A stretch of DNA of 64,000 nucleotides from Epiperipatus broadwayi. Taxonomy: Eukaryota > Onychophora > Udeonychophora > Euonychophora > Peripatidae. Made by a program: the position numbers and the translations under genes. The DNA is taken from contig JAQFVV010012512.1 of the NCBI GenBank assembly GCA_028023455.1, positions 1,218,413 through 1,282,412 of the forward strand, read 5' to 3'. Positions within the stretch are counted from its first letter, which is position 1. Each line of letters starts with the position of its first letter. The notes beneath the pieces were generated by a model, which ran no database searches, was not told the origin of the DNA, and was given only the letters and a program-made list of their open reading frames with translations. Positions 11,431 to 23,399 of the stretch are shown in pieces.

Positions 11431-12115
11431 GATGGCAAGTTTTAAATCTTTTTTGTTTTGGAATAAAAAATTATGTCATTACCAAAGTGATAAACTGAAA
11501 AATATTGAGATATTTGCCAAGGAATTGCTTGATGTTGGTTATAAAATGGAACAAATAAACAATCTTTTATGTCAATTTAAAAAAAATTATTATAATTTAA
11601 AAGAAATGAAGATTAATAGTAAAAAATGGATATTTATTCCATTTATTTCAAATCCACAAGTAAAATTTTTTAAGGATTTATATAGGAATATGTTTAATGT
11701 TTCATTCTACATTCCAAACAATATTAATAAATTAGTCAATAATTCTAAGGATGTCATACCTATCAAGCAAAAAAGTAATGTCATATATCAAATTTTTTGT
11801 GATTGTATGCTATCATATATAGGTGAATCTAGGTGCAATATTGAGAAAAGATTGAAGGAACATGAATTGTTATATAAGCATGTAAAAAATAAAAATAATG
11901 GTGATTTAATATCTCCTTCAGTTTTCTTTGATCACAAAAAAACATGTAAATATAAATTTAAATTTAGTTTTGAAAATGTGAAAATTCTTCATGAAGAGAA
12001 AAACCATAGTAAAACAAAAATTAAAGAGGCAATTTTTATAAACAGGAATAAAGCGCATTTAATAAATCGGCAAGCTTCTAACATTAAAATACGAGATTCG
12101 CGGAATTTGAATTGA
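11420..12115 (+). pseudogene. PLE1 C-terminal part with GIY-YIG endonuclease
   Basis: This is the single-strand-nicking endonuclease of a Penelope-like element. The GIY-YIG core is VIYQI at 121-125 (the GIY-equivalent), a C-x-C pair at 127/129, YIG at 133-135, R at 144, LKEH at 145-148, and KEA with Glu 203 in the position of the metal-binding Glu. A basic C-terminus ends HLINRQASNIKI, closely matched by the minus-strand fragment at about 24.87 kb. The first ~110 residues are the RT thumb and linker. The ATG is arbitrary: the frame is really a continuation of the RT, displaced by a frameshift. The 231-aa frame itself is open throughout. Confidence 0.85.
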
Positions 12116-12308
12116 TGATGTTTGCTTCCACTTTTGATTTTTTGAATTTAATGGCAGTTGAGGCAGGTTAGAAAGTAACCGAAAGTACTTCTGAGGATTT
12201 AAGGATTGTTTGTAATTGTTTGTAAACCATTAAAAATATTATTTCAATTATAATTACAATATTGTTTTTTAATTAACGGATATTTTATTTATTATATATA
12301 TATATATT

Positions 12309-13299
12309 GAAACAAGAACGCTGTTTCACATGTGTATTTATTCTAAGAGCTAGTTACCCTCCCACCTTAAAAAACAGCAGATGTATAAAAAAGTTTAGTT
12401 TATGACTTTACAAGAAAATCATTATTTTCTATAATTAAGAAAAGAAAATAATAAAGATAAATCATTATTGATTTTATAGTTTTAAATTACAATATAATTT
12501 AAATATATCACTTGTATTTATTTAAAGCTGGCATTTATTAAAAAGATTACATTTTTAATGTTTGGAATGATGTTTTTGAATAAAATGTGATAACAGCTTG
12601 AGGCAATCTTAATAAATTGAAAAACATGGCTTAATCTTCATGCTTTCTTATCTATCCCACTAAAAAAGTAGATTATCCAATCATTATGAAGAGAAAGGCA
12701 ATCAGATTTAAATGAAAGCAGTGGGAAAACTAAGATACATGGGCTGAGCTGCTTTATCAATCCAAGAATCAGATATATATATAGTCAAGTTGCAAGTTCA
12801 AAGCAGATTTTTAAAAAGTTTTTCCAAAGAGATTTTTAGGAGATCAAATAGTCATTTTTTTTCAAAGAGATATTTTTCAAGTAGCTGTTAAAGAAGAATT
12901 TTGAACAAAAAGATTTCAATTTTAAAAAGATATTAAAAGCAGTTAAAGAACCTCTATTAATGATGGAAAAAGAAAACATTATTAAGGAAAACATAACGAT
13001 GGAAGGGTAAATGGTAACAGCTTTTTTCTTCATTCTAAGCCATGGTTCTCCAAGATTTTCCTGGATAGACATCATAGAAAGGAAATAATGCCATTCAACT
13101 GAAATACAATGCCCTTTTGAAGGCAGTCACATCATGGATATGAAGAAGCAAACTGGATAAATGAAGGTAATGATTTTATAAAAATATTTGATATTATGTG
13201 CATTTATAAAAGACAAGACAAAACGTCTTTCTTAAGCTAAAATTATATGTGTTTTTAAAAGATAAACAAAATGTCTTTATTATAAATAAAATAAAAAAT
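12309..13299. other. Non-coding AT-rich stretch
   Basis: I see no gene or clear element. The stretch is A/T-rich with short purine runs. Confidence 0.5.
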
Positions 13300-13300
13300 T

Positions 13301-13470
13301 ATGAATAAATGTAGCTGCCTGAAAATACATTCATTATTGGAAAATTATAAATGAAATTAAAATAATGAATAAATGTAGCTGCATGAAAATACGTTTGTTA
13401 CTGGAAAATTATAAATGAAACTAAAATTATGAAAATCGTTTATTATTGATAAAGTATAAATGAAAATGCT
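13301..13470. repeat. Short tandem repeat, unit about 63 bp
   Basis: ATGAATAAATGTAGCTGCC at 13301 recurs at 13364 with few changes, and a more decayed third copy starts near 13428. The repeat is flanked by further ATAAATGAAA-rich sequence. Confidence 0.8.
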
Positions 13471-15329
13471 GATCAACTTATATCTGGAAACATACATCTG
13501 GGCCAGAACAAACAGCAATATTTATGCTAGATATTAGAGTAACCAAATAAAATTACAAATGCTCACCTGCCTATTAATTATATAAGAATATTATGCATAA
13601 CTATAATTAATTAAATTATAATAATGTATTTATAATTTAGATAAAATTAGAAAATATCAAAATGAAAATATAAATACAAAACGAATGTATTTAGTAAATT
13701 TATACTATATTATGAACAAATTCAAACATTTAGATATGAATTAGTACATCAATAAAAATTAATGATTATATGCGTATAATGCACATACTTAAATAAGTTG
13801 AAAGATTAAGAAAATCATTTTTTTTATCAAAGATTTTATTTATTGTTTGAAAACTGAAAAAAGTAATATAAACACAGAATTAAAACGTGTCATATATACG
13901 AGTTGAGAAATAAGAATATAAAACCAATGAACCTAGGATGTGCATATAGCATGGATTCAAACCTGGATTTGGATAGCCATGAATAAAAATATATGTATTA
14001 TGCTTTAACTAATTTAAAGTTAACTGGAACTCTTGAATTAGACATAAAATGTAAATGTAAATGGTTAAAGAACTTGCATTCTTTAATTCATATTGCCCTA
14101 TTATTGGATACATACCAAGATGCACAATGGACTGTAAATAAACTATTTGTGAATTAAGTGAAACTCTGAATTAAATACAATGCTAGCAGTTATCTTTATT
14201 ATTATATCTGTAAAGGATATCTACATACAAGAATAATTTAAACCACATTATATGTGATCAATACCTAAAATAATACAAATCAAAATTAAGTGGAACTCTG
14301 AATTAAGTGCTATTAGTAGTTTGTTCATTATTCTCTCTGTTGTCTTAATATATCACACTCCTCTCTGTGAACTAATTAAATGATTAAAGATGTAAACTGT
14401 TGAAAAACTTTTGAGAGAAGGACTTTATTATACTCTCAACAGAATACATTCTCTAAGCCATCTAAAATGTTATTGGAAGTAGGCCTAAGAGATACAGGTA
14501 TTGTCAATGAAATATTTTGCTTGATGGACATTTATTTAAACCTGTTATTAAATAAAATTATTGTTACTTAAAATTAATCTTAGTTATCCAGTTGTTCAAT
14601 TCTATTTTTTTTGTTATTGCATCACTCATCATCCAGTGCACTTGTTCACGAGAATCTCATGCCTCCTGAGCTATGTCTGGCATAACTAGACCTATGTAAA
14701 TCAAGTTGTAGTGAGATGGAACTCTAGTGGCGCTGTTTGGAAAACCAAACATAGAAATGTTTAGATGCTTCCAGCCTCTATGGTGCTACATCCTCTGATG
14801 AGCAGGAAATATTGTTGTGGGGGGGGTTAACATCTGCATTGGGGAATGCCAATCAATAGTCCCTTCCTGCAACATGCTCATCAGGAAATTGTTACAACCG
14901 AGGTAATAAAGGGGTTGTATGGGTCCGGTTACAATATATATATATATTGTAGCATTTTTCCCATCTGACTAGGTCTCTGTTACACATATAAAATACGTGA
15001 GTTGATCAAGTTATGCAGAAAGAAGAAAGTTGTATTTCTATTTCTAAAAACATAACTATATTTCCTGATCAACTCTACCTAGTACTTGTTACAATTTGCA
15101 CTATTGATGAAATCAGCCTTTACTTTATTTGATCAGGGTACCAGGATTCATATAAGAATGTGCTGAAATCTGTCGCCAGCACATCTTGCAAGTTAAAAAA
15201 AAAAAAAATGTTTTTAATGAATTTTTACCATGAATTAGAATTATTTTCTAAATATTATTATTCTTGGAGCTTATTAAACCCATATTGGCAAAGGTAAATT
15301 ATATTTTCAAATATCATTAAACTAATATT
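13471..15329. other. Non-coding stretch; GC-richer repeat-like patch at 14.65-14.95 kb
   Basis: No gene. The patch at about 14640-14946 is much richer in G and C and ends in GGTTACAATATATATA. It contains an inverted pair (CTGATGAGCAGGAA and its near complement in CCTGCAACATGCTCATCAG), so it can fold into a hairpin. It is probably an old TA-terminated repeat of unknown class. A similar ending (CGATTACAATATATA) occurs at about 55740. Confidence 0.45.
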
Positions 15330-16645
15330 AAGCATTTATTTTATAACGTCTTGCATGCAATTATAATTACGATAGAATGACAGCCTGTTAAGCTAATTGC
15401 GCAGATGCTGTGAGAATGTTATTAATAAATGAATACCTTCGAACAACCACATGATATAGTATTTATATAAGAGTAAAAAGGAATCCTCTTACTCTTACGA
15501 CTCAAATGTTTATATATGAGCAAATCTAAAGTAGTTGTAACGAAGGCGTGACTACATAATAGTCACTTTAAATTACTATATATAATGTCTGTATGAATGA
15601 CGCCAATGAAATTTTCTAAAATTTACTAAACGCCACTCTAAACGAAACTAAATCATATACATAAATAAGCATTTATTTTATAACATCTTGCGTGCGATTA
15701 TAATTACGATAGAATGACAGCCTGTTAAGCTAATTGCGCAGACGCTGTGAGAATGTTATTAATAAATGAATACCTTCGAACAACCACATGATATAGTATT
15801 TATATAAGAGTAAAAAGGAATCCTCTTATTCTTACGACTCAAATGTTTATATATGAGCAAATCTAAAGTAGTTGTAACGAAGGCGTGACTACATAATAGT
15901 CACTTTAAATTACTATATATAATGTCTGTATGAATGATGCCAATGAAATTTTCTAGAATTTACTAAACGCCACTCTAAATGAAACTAAATCATATACATA
16001 AATAAGCATTTATTTTATAACATCTTGCGTGCGATTATAATTACGATAGAATGACAGCCTGTTAAGCTAATTGTGCAGACGCTGTGAGAATGTTATTAAT
16101 AAATGAATACCTTCGAACAATCACATGATATAGTATTTATATAAGAGTAAAAAGCTCATATATAAACATTTGAGTCGTAAGAGTAAGAGGATTCCTTTTT
16201 ACTCTTATATAAATACTATATCATGTGGTTGTTTGAAGGTATTCATTTATTAATAACATTCTCACAGCGTCTGCGCAATTAGCTTAACAGGCTGTCATTC
16301 TATCGTAATTATAATCGCATGCAAGACATTATAAAATAAATGCTTATTTATGTATATGATTTAGTTTTGTTTAGAGTGGCGTTTAGTAAATTCTAGAAAA
16401 TTTCATTGGCGTCATTCATACAGACATTATATATAGTAATTTAAAGTGACTATTATGTAGTCACGCTTTCATTACAACTACTTTAGATTTGCGCATATAT
16501 AAACATTTGAGTCGTAAGAGTAAGAGGATTCCTTTTTACTCTTATATAAATACTATATCATGTGGTTGTTCGAAGGTATTCATTTATTAATAACATTCTC
16601 ACAGCGTCTGCGCAATTAGCTTAACAGGCTGTCATTCTATCGTAA
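15330..16645. repeat. 337-bp satellite, direct then inverted
   Basis: Copies begin at 15330, 15667 and 16004 (AAGCATTTATTTTATAAC), giving an exact 337-bp period. The third copy stops at about 16153, and the array then switches to the opposite strand until about 16645, where it ends at TCTATCGTAA. Copies differ by only a few bases. I checked the unit for the hammerhead core CUGANGA...GAAA on both strands and did not find it. The unit has no open reading frame. Confidence 0.93.
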
Positions 16646-18934
16646 ACTAATATTAATAAATTTAATAATAAATACTAATAATTATTCTTAATAATGCACA
16701 ATGAAAAAGGTTGATAAAAGTAAAATCTCTTTTATTCTAACTAACTAAAAATATTTTAAGTTAAATTGCGAATTAAATAAACTGGAGAGAACACATGCAC
16801 GTTAATCCAAACATGAATACATTAATAAAAAATAACAGTTAAACAATTATTAAAAAGTTCTTGGGTAGACAAGAGTCTCTTCATCAATAAAATTAAAGTC
16901 TCTATTGGGGTCCTTATATATGTATATTTTTAAGAGTTGTTTGCAAATGCTTAATTTTGTCACAATTGGGAATGAATCATAGCTTACCGGTAAGTTTAGC
17001 AAGAAGGTTGTAGATTACTATGTATAGTTTTTTGGGTTAGAATGAGCTCAGCCATTGCTTATAAGTTAATCTTGTGGTCTATTCTTCTAGTCGGTCATAA
17101 AGGCTTTTCTGGTGTCCATCTTCAGGCACGATGTCCGCAGAAGCTCTGATTCACTCCAACATGCAGAATTATTTCAGCATAGAGTGATCCTGGATATATT
17201 CTTTTGTTATCCAGGACCAACTATAGAGAAACAGATGAAACAAGACCCGTATCAAGCTGGCCTCTTCCTTTTATACTAGAGGTCCACTTTTCAGACTTCT
17301 ACGCATACATTTTGTTTCTGAAAAATATATGCTGATAATCTCGTACATTCTTTATAAAATTTACATTACAAAGTCTTTATTTTTTTTGTAGCATAATTCA
17401 GCCATCTTTAATTAGTTAAAATATTTTTCTTTTAGCTTATCTTTTTACTTTTTGAATTCTTTTAATTTATCTGGATTAGTAATCTGCATGTCTTTTGTTT
17501 TCTCCAATTTTAACTTTTATTTTTAATTACATAAAAAAGTACGAAAGACAGTTTTAACTTTCACCGTACATTTTTAAAAAAGATTATACTAACAAAAAAA
17601 AATCTAAGTTAACTTTTTTTTTTTAGCTTTTACCAAATGCCAATATATTTGTACCATATATAAATAAACGGTACAATATATCAACATCATAAAAAATTTA
17701 GAGAGAGCAGAAGCCACAATGAAGAAAAATATATATACAACTTTTGTCATTCACATTATTTATTTGTTTACAAAAGCACTTATATAAAAAAAGATTCACC
17801 TGATCATCAAATTTTCATATATCCTCAGGGTCTGTCTCCAAGTAAAGCTACACTTGGGACACCAGATTATACAAAAAACTGTAATAGTTTGAAAAGCAGA
17901 GCTGCTTTAACCTAGCCAAGAAATGCAGGTAAAGGGGGTTCGAACCTCACCTATTCCTCCAGATTGCTACTAAGTGACATATTCCCCAAACCTTACTAGA
18001 ATTTCTTCTTAATGTATGCCCAGTGGTCAGGGAATAATGAGATCCTAAAGAAGAATTTAACAAAGAAAAAATTAGGTTTAGACTATATAATGACACAGAC
18101 AAGATATTGATAAGATTAGTGAATGAAAGTTTATTGTTTACTTAAATGAAATGACAATTTGAAGAAATAATTAACAAAAATATGTTGCAAGTTATATTCT
18201 TGCATTTACAAACATGGATATGTATTGATATGCATTAGAAAGATCCAATTAATATAATTAAGCAATAGTATGGCCTTTATATAACAATACTATACTTACC
18301 CAACAACTGGGTGCTTTACTTTAAAGGAGAAAGACAGAAAAAAAACATAACTCTAGGGTGAAACTACAAGAATAGATAATTGGTTAGAACTAGTAAATAG
18401 ATTAAGGCCATGTTCAAATATAGCCTGCATTTAAATGACAAAATAAAGAAAAATTCCCCCAATGGACATTTCCCAAACTTACTCAGGAATATTTTGAGCC
18501 TATTACAAAGTTAAAGTTTTTTTATTTATAACGAAATTAAACATCACTGTGGTCCTTGGTGATTTAATTGTGTGAGTTTAGAAGCAAGTCTCAGAGGCAC
18601 AAAGAGTTTATATGTGGTTAACTTGACGTTTAGATAGCACTCTGGATCTAACACAAAAGTTAGAAAAATAGAACTTGTTCGCCTCAGTGTGATCCGAGCT
18701 CAGAACAGAGTATACATGCTTGTGTCCAGTAGTAATATTTGAAAATGGGTTGAGATCCACTTTATCATCAATGGAAATCTCAGAATGATGTTAACCTATA
18801 TATCAAAGATGACAGGAGCTATGGATATGTGCCAGACACCCCCATCCCACAAGCACAGAGTTGCACATTATAAGAGAAAATGCTGTCAACCAACGTTAAA
18901 CTTAAAAAAAACCTTAGGTGGAATATACATATAT

Positions 18935-18968
<34 letters not shown>

Positions 18969-19035
18969 TAACCATTTAACTAGTTTACCCTTAGAGTTCA
19001 TGAAGATTTAAGATTTTAATTTATATATAAATATA
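16646..19035. other. Non-coding stretch with (TA)n tract
   Basis: No gene is recognised. A (TA)n tract lies at about 18938-18965. GGGTTCGAACC near 17938 looks like a pol III B-box, but the nearest A-box-like word is only about 25 bases upstream, too close for a tRNA. The rest is A/T-rich. Confidence 0.5.
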
Positions 19036-19645
19036 TAAACCATTATACATATTACAAAATATCCAATAACACCCTCTGTTTAAAAGACTATATCTCAATA
19101 ATAGCAAGCTTCAAAATGATAGCAATTTGAAGTTGTATGCTAAACGATGTTAAATATTGAAATACAAACTAACTCAAACACAGAGCATGAAATTTTAAAT
19201 TAGCAAACGATCTTAAATTTTTAATAATAAACTAACAAGTTTACAAAGTTATTAAAGACAAACTAAACTCTAAATTTTAATCTTTAAATATCCCTCCCAA
19301 ACTATAAATGAAAGAAAGTTACTGTTAACACTAACTGAAATAATTATACAAATATATAAATCACTATACAATTACAAATATTCAGTAATACCCTCTGTTT
19401 AAAAATATATATCTCAATAATAAGGTTGTTTGCTTATTTAAAATTTCATGCTTGTGTTTGAGTTAGTCTGTATTTCAATATTTAACATTGTTTAGCATAC
19501 AACTTCAAATTGGTATTATTTTGAAGTTCACTATTATTGAGATATAGACTTTTAAATAGAGGGCATTACTGGATATTTGCAATTGTATAATGGTTTACAT
19601 ATTTGTAAAATTATTTCAGTTAGTGTTAACAGTAACTTTCTTAAA
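19036..19645. repeat. Foldback element 1 (overlapping inverted repeats)
   Basis: The arm at 19036-19207 (from TAAACCATTATACATATTAC to CATGAAATTTTAAATTAGC) is the reverse complement, with modest divergence, of 19429-19601. The loop contains a further copy of the arm end (about 19360-19425), and the segment from 19310 (GAAAGTTACTGTTAACACTA) pairs with about 19610-19645. The RNA or single strand would form a hairpin of about 170 bp. There is no ORF. The conserved word TACCCTCTGTTTAAAA or its complement marks each arm. Confidence 0.85.
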
Positions 19646-20180
19646 ACCCAGATTGACTTTAAGAAAGTACAAAAAATATAAGGCAGGATGGGATCTTTCT
19701 CATAAAATGCATAAAATTGAACATTTTAATATATATATTTGAATGTCGATAAAACTGATTGTTAGCTGCCCCAACATTTCACTTTCTATTTTTAAAAAAC
19801 AACTATATATTTTTTTTATACTAAGTGTATCCAACTATAAATAAACTATATCTAATTGTAAATGTTTTTACATAAAGGTTAATAATAATAATAATAATAA
19901 AAAGCTTACATTTTTAAGTGTAGTTTTGAGCTATGCACACGAGGAAATTCACGAAAATGGTGTCATGTTTGGGCATACCCCTAAATGTAAATTCCTGCAG
20001 GTAGGATGGATGAAAGAAGTATGATTCATCGATCTCCACTATCCATGGTTCAATCTATGTTATTCTTACTACATAATTGTAAAGTATATCTAACTATAAA
20101 TGTATTTTTTACATGAAGGTTAATAAATAAAATTAAAAAAACTTACATGAGAAATTTTGCACTAGGTTATGTGTCAAAAC
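19646..20180. other. Non-coding stretch with a short duplicated block
   Basis: A block around 19840-19910 (ATCTAATTGTAAATGTTTTT, then ACATAAAGGTTAATAATAA) recurs diverged at about 20090-20150. No gene is seen. Confidence 0.5.
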
Positions 20181-20534
20181 TTAACAAATGTCACAAAAAA
20201 AGTCCCTGCTGTCAAAATTATGAACTACTTTTGCCACGTTTAATTTTTGCAGAAAAATTTTTATCACTTCTTTGGTTCCCCAAAATAAAATTTTAAATGT
20301 TGCGGCTGTTTTTGACAGAAATCTGGAATACATGTCACCTGCTTGAACAATTTCAAACTCAGGAATAAGAAGTGGATCATTTTTTTTCCAGAATCCAGCT
20401 ATCTTTGAACACCATTGTTGATATAAGTTTTGCTGGGGGAATAATTTGTCAATGCACTTTATCGTATTGTTAACAATATGACCAGAGTTTGCCAAGAGCA
20501 TAAATGAAAGGTGTGAATTAAAGAAGATTAACAT
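20181..20534 (-). CDS. Hypothetical 117-aa ORF, unrecognised
   Basis: This ORF is unusually long for the local AT-rich background and has a protein-like composition, with scattered W, C and charged residues. The first third is hydrophobic (FFNSHLSFMLLANSG). I recognise no domain, motif or signal peptide. It has no obvious partner gene; downstream on the same strand there is only a CATGTAAGT donor-like word about 40 bases after the stop. It could be a chance frame, an exon, or a fragment of a transposase. Coding status is uncertain. Confidence 0.2.
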   Translation of the reverse strand: MLIFFNSHLSFMLLANSGHIVNNTIKCIDKLFPQQNLYQQWCSKIAGFWKKNDPLLIPEFEIVQAGDMYSRFLSKTAATFKILFWGTKEVIKIFLQKLNVAKVVHNFDSRDFFCDIC

Positions 20535-20757
20535 TTGAAAGAAGCTATTGAAAGAAAAAATAAAATTTAAAACTTCTCAACCAATAGAATTTAAGTATGA
20601 GGAAAAACAAAAAGATAAAAACGATTTAAAAATCTCACACATATTCCTATGATTTGAGAAAGAGAACGCTTTGAGGGAGGTATATGTTATTGGACCAAAA
20701 TGCCAGCTATTTAGCTATTTTAACACACATAATATTCCAAAAATAATAATATATATA

Positions 20758-21535
20758 TTATAAACCAGTAACCACTTAACAATTCACATAATGATAGCAA
20801 TCAGTATTTCTCACTATTGTCAAGGCAACCTTTAACGTGTAATAAAAATAGTGGAATTCCACTCTTACTAATGGTCCAATGAATATATGTGGACACTTAA
20901 AGATTGCAACTTGACCACAGAGATTGAAATATTGATACAGTGAAGTTTAAACAAACCTGTTTAAACAGGAAATAAACATGTCACTGCCATGAAGACTAAT
21001 AAATAGTCAATTATAACATTACAAATTGCAATATTCGTAAATTGCTCAAGTATTATTTAAATAATAAGTGAAATAATGCTTAAAGCTAAATGGAATAATA
21101 TTATTAAGGTTGAGAGGTTGCCCTGACAACAGTAAGAAATATTGATTTCTATCTATATGTGAATGGTTAAGTTGTTACTGGTTTATAGTGGTTTAAGCAT
21201 TATTTCACTTATTATTTAAATAATACATGAGAAATTTAATAGTATTGCAGTTGGTAATGTCGTAATTGACTATTTATTAATCTTCATTACAGTCACATGT
21301 TTATTTCATGTTTAAAGAGGTTTATTTAAACTTCATTGTATCTAAACTTCATTGTATCTATATTTCAATCTATGTGGTCAAGCTGCAATCTTTAAGTGTC
21401 CATATATATTCATTGGACCATTAGTAAGTGTCAATTTCCATTCTTATTATTAAAGCTGAGAAGTTGTCTTGACAACAGTGAGAAATATTGACTACTATCG
21501 ATATGTGAGTGGTTAAGTGGTTTCTGGTTAATAAT
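20758..21535. repeat. Foldback element 2 (long inverted repeat)
   Basis: The left arm (TAAACCAGTAACCACTTAAC at 20761, through GGTCCAATGAATATATGTGG and AAATAATAAGTGAAATAATG to about 21085) is matched in reverse complement by about 21190-21535, ending GTGAGTGGTTAAGTGGTTTC and TGGTTAATAA. A further copy of the terminal sequence lies between the arms (about 21108-21185). A plus-strand RTE LINE starts some 20 bases after the right end. No coding capacity; the family is not identified. Confidence 0.85.
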
Positions 21536-21597
21536 GGTTATATATCCCATTTAGCTTTACCTCTGAGTTTAAGAATATTTTTTCAATATATACAATC

Positions 21598-22266
21598 ATG
21601 ACAAAAATAAATCATAGCCCATATTCCCAGGAAACTATAAAGTCACCAACCAATGCAGCGGTTGGTGGCCGAAGGCAAAGGGTGCTAAGAATCCCGAGTG
21701 AGGACTCAGGCTGCCATTTGATGATGACTTTATATTTAGGTACTTACAACTGCAGATCACTTTCAAGTGAAGGAAGATTACAAGAGTTAGAAGAAGAATT
21801 GTCTTATATTAAATGGCAGATTATTGGACTTTGTGAAGTTAGAAGAAAAGGTGAAAAAATAATTGATTTAAAAAGTGGACATATACTCTACTATAAAGGC
21901 ACAAATATTGGAAATACAAGTGGAGTAGGATTCATTATAAATAAAAAATGGAAGAATAACATTGTGGAGATTGATGGGGTATCAGACAGAGTGGCAAGAT
22001 TAGTTTTACAACTTAATAGCAGATACCAAATGCAGATAATTCAGGTTTATGCCCCAACAAGTTCTCATCGTGATGAAGTTATAAAAGATTTTTATATGGA
22101 TGTACAAAAGGCTTTTGACCAGAGTAAACAACATTTTAAAATTGTTATAAGAGATGTTAATGCTAGAATTGGTAAACAAATGAAAGATGAAAATGCTGTA
22201 GGTAATTTTGGCTATGGTAATAGAAATGAGAGAGGGCATAGACTTGTCGAGTTTGCAGAAAAATAA
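21598..22266 (+). pseudogene. RTE copy 1, APE-like endonuclease part
   Basis: This domain makes the nick that primes LINE insertion. Visible motifs are LGTYNCRS (residues 47-54, the Asn of motif I), LCEVR (the metal-binding Glu), QVYAPTSSH, and RNERGHRLVEFA. The usual GDFNARIG motif reads RDVNARIG here, so a catalytic block is damaged. The frame stops at AEK, just where the sister copy has a frameshift in a poly-A run. The first ~40 residues are leader that is also found upstream of the sister copy, so the true start may be the Met-Met near 21721. Confidence 0.85.
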
Positions 22267-22291
22267 AAACTTTATATTATGAATTCTTTTT

Positions 22292-22714
22292 TTGAGAAAA
22301 ATGTTAAAAGGAAATGGACATGCAGAAAAGGATTATATTTTGACTAACAAGAAATACATATTTCAAGATTGTAATGTTCTTAATAAATTTAACACAGGAA
22401 GTGATCATCGATTAGTAAGATGTAAGATACATGTTAATGCAAAACTAGAGAGACAAAAATTATTAAGAAAAACAATATTTACAGTTGATATTCCTAATCT
22501 TCAGAAACATTCTAATGAATTTAAATTAGAACTTACAAATCGGTTTCAAGTATTAGTAGATTTTGAACATGATTCAGATTTGAATGATATTGATAGGAAA
22601 ATAAGTAATACACTTTTAAAAACTACAACAAAGATAGCTGGTAGAAAAAAGCAGCAATTGACCAATAAAATTTCTACTGAGACTAGAGAATTTATGAAAA
22701 AAGAAGGAATATGA
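22292..22714 (+). pseudogene. RTE copy 1, end of endonuclease and linker
   Basis: Continues the endonuclease in another frame. DYILTNKKYIFQDCNVLNKF is followed by GSDHRLVR, which holds the Asp-His pair of the last APE motif. A charged linker follows. Several codons between GNGH and AEKD are missing relative to the sister copy. The frame ends in MKKEGI. The next 680 bases still align to the sister RT N-terminal part but are full of stops. Confidence 0.8.
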
Positions 22715-23399
22715 GGATATACAACAATGATGCATTAAAAAGGATTGAATATCTCGAATTTTGTAAAATGGTGTGGAAAAGAGTTGAAAATGATATAAGA
22801 AAGTATAATTGTGAACTAGTAAGGAAAGCTGTAGAAGAAAATAGAGTCTAAAGAGTGTAAAACAACATTTTGGTATTGGTAGGAAATTTATATCTGCAAT
22901 AAGAAAAAAGATGGCATTATTACTAAAAAAAGAGATGACATCATAAAATGTGTAGAAAACTTCTATCAATAATTATATAGTAATAAAGAACAAGTGCTTC
23001 CTATACATATTATATCTTCCGAATTGCCCAAAATTTTGTGAGGAAGTGAGTCAAGCAATTAAATTTATGAAGAAAGGGAAGGCTCCAGGTAATGATGGAA
23101 TTGTAATTGATATATTAAAAGCAGCAGGTGAAGAAATAGATTTTTTCTTAGCAAAGTTATATACCAAATGTCTAAATGATAAAGATGTACCAGATTATTG
23201 AAAGAAGGCAGTATTAATATTTAAAAAAGGTAATAAAGAAGATATTAGAAATTACAGACCTATCAGTCTTTTATCAGTTTTATACAAAATTTTTACTAAG
23301 ATAATTACAACTCGTCTACAGAAAACACTGTATTTCCACCAACCAAGAGAACAAGCTGGATTTAAAAGTGGTTTTAGTACAGTAGATCATATCCAGGTA

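Larger units (their letters stand above)
10707..12292 (+). mobile_element. 5'-truncated Penelope-like element (EN+ type), PLE1
   Basis: Order is RT then GIY-YIG endonuclease, the arrangement of EN+ Penelope-like elements. Coding similarity begins about 10 bases after a (TA)n tract (EGNPLRVMIDFGGSFIYQTS from 10717) and the element ends at another (TA)n tract (12293-12308). The RT N-terminal part and any pseudo-LTR are missing. An in-frame TAA at 10798 and a frame change near 11420 break the ORF. The 3' tail contains GAAAGTACTTCT, shared with the PLE fragment at 24.7 kb, so the two belong to related families. Confidence 0.9.

Noticed and set aside
14795-14890. CTGATGA...GGAAA words resembling a hammerhead core
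   Set aside because: CTGATGA is followed by GCAGGAAA, leaving no room for stem II, and no stem I partner is present. The words belong to an ordinary inverted repeat.
15330-16645. Possible ribozyme or retrozyme identity of the 337-bp satellite
   Set aside because: No CUGANGA core is found on either strand of the unit.
17925-17960. tRNA or SINE from a GGTTCGAACC B-box-like word
   Set aside because: The nearest A-box-like word is only about 25 bases away and no cloverleaf can be drawn. Similar single B-box words near 6129 and 7292 fail the same test.
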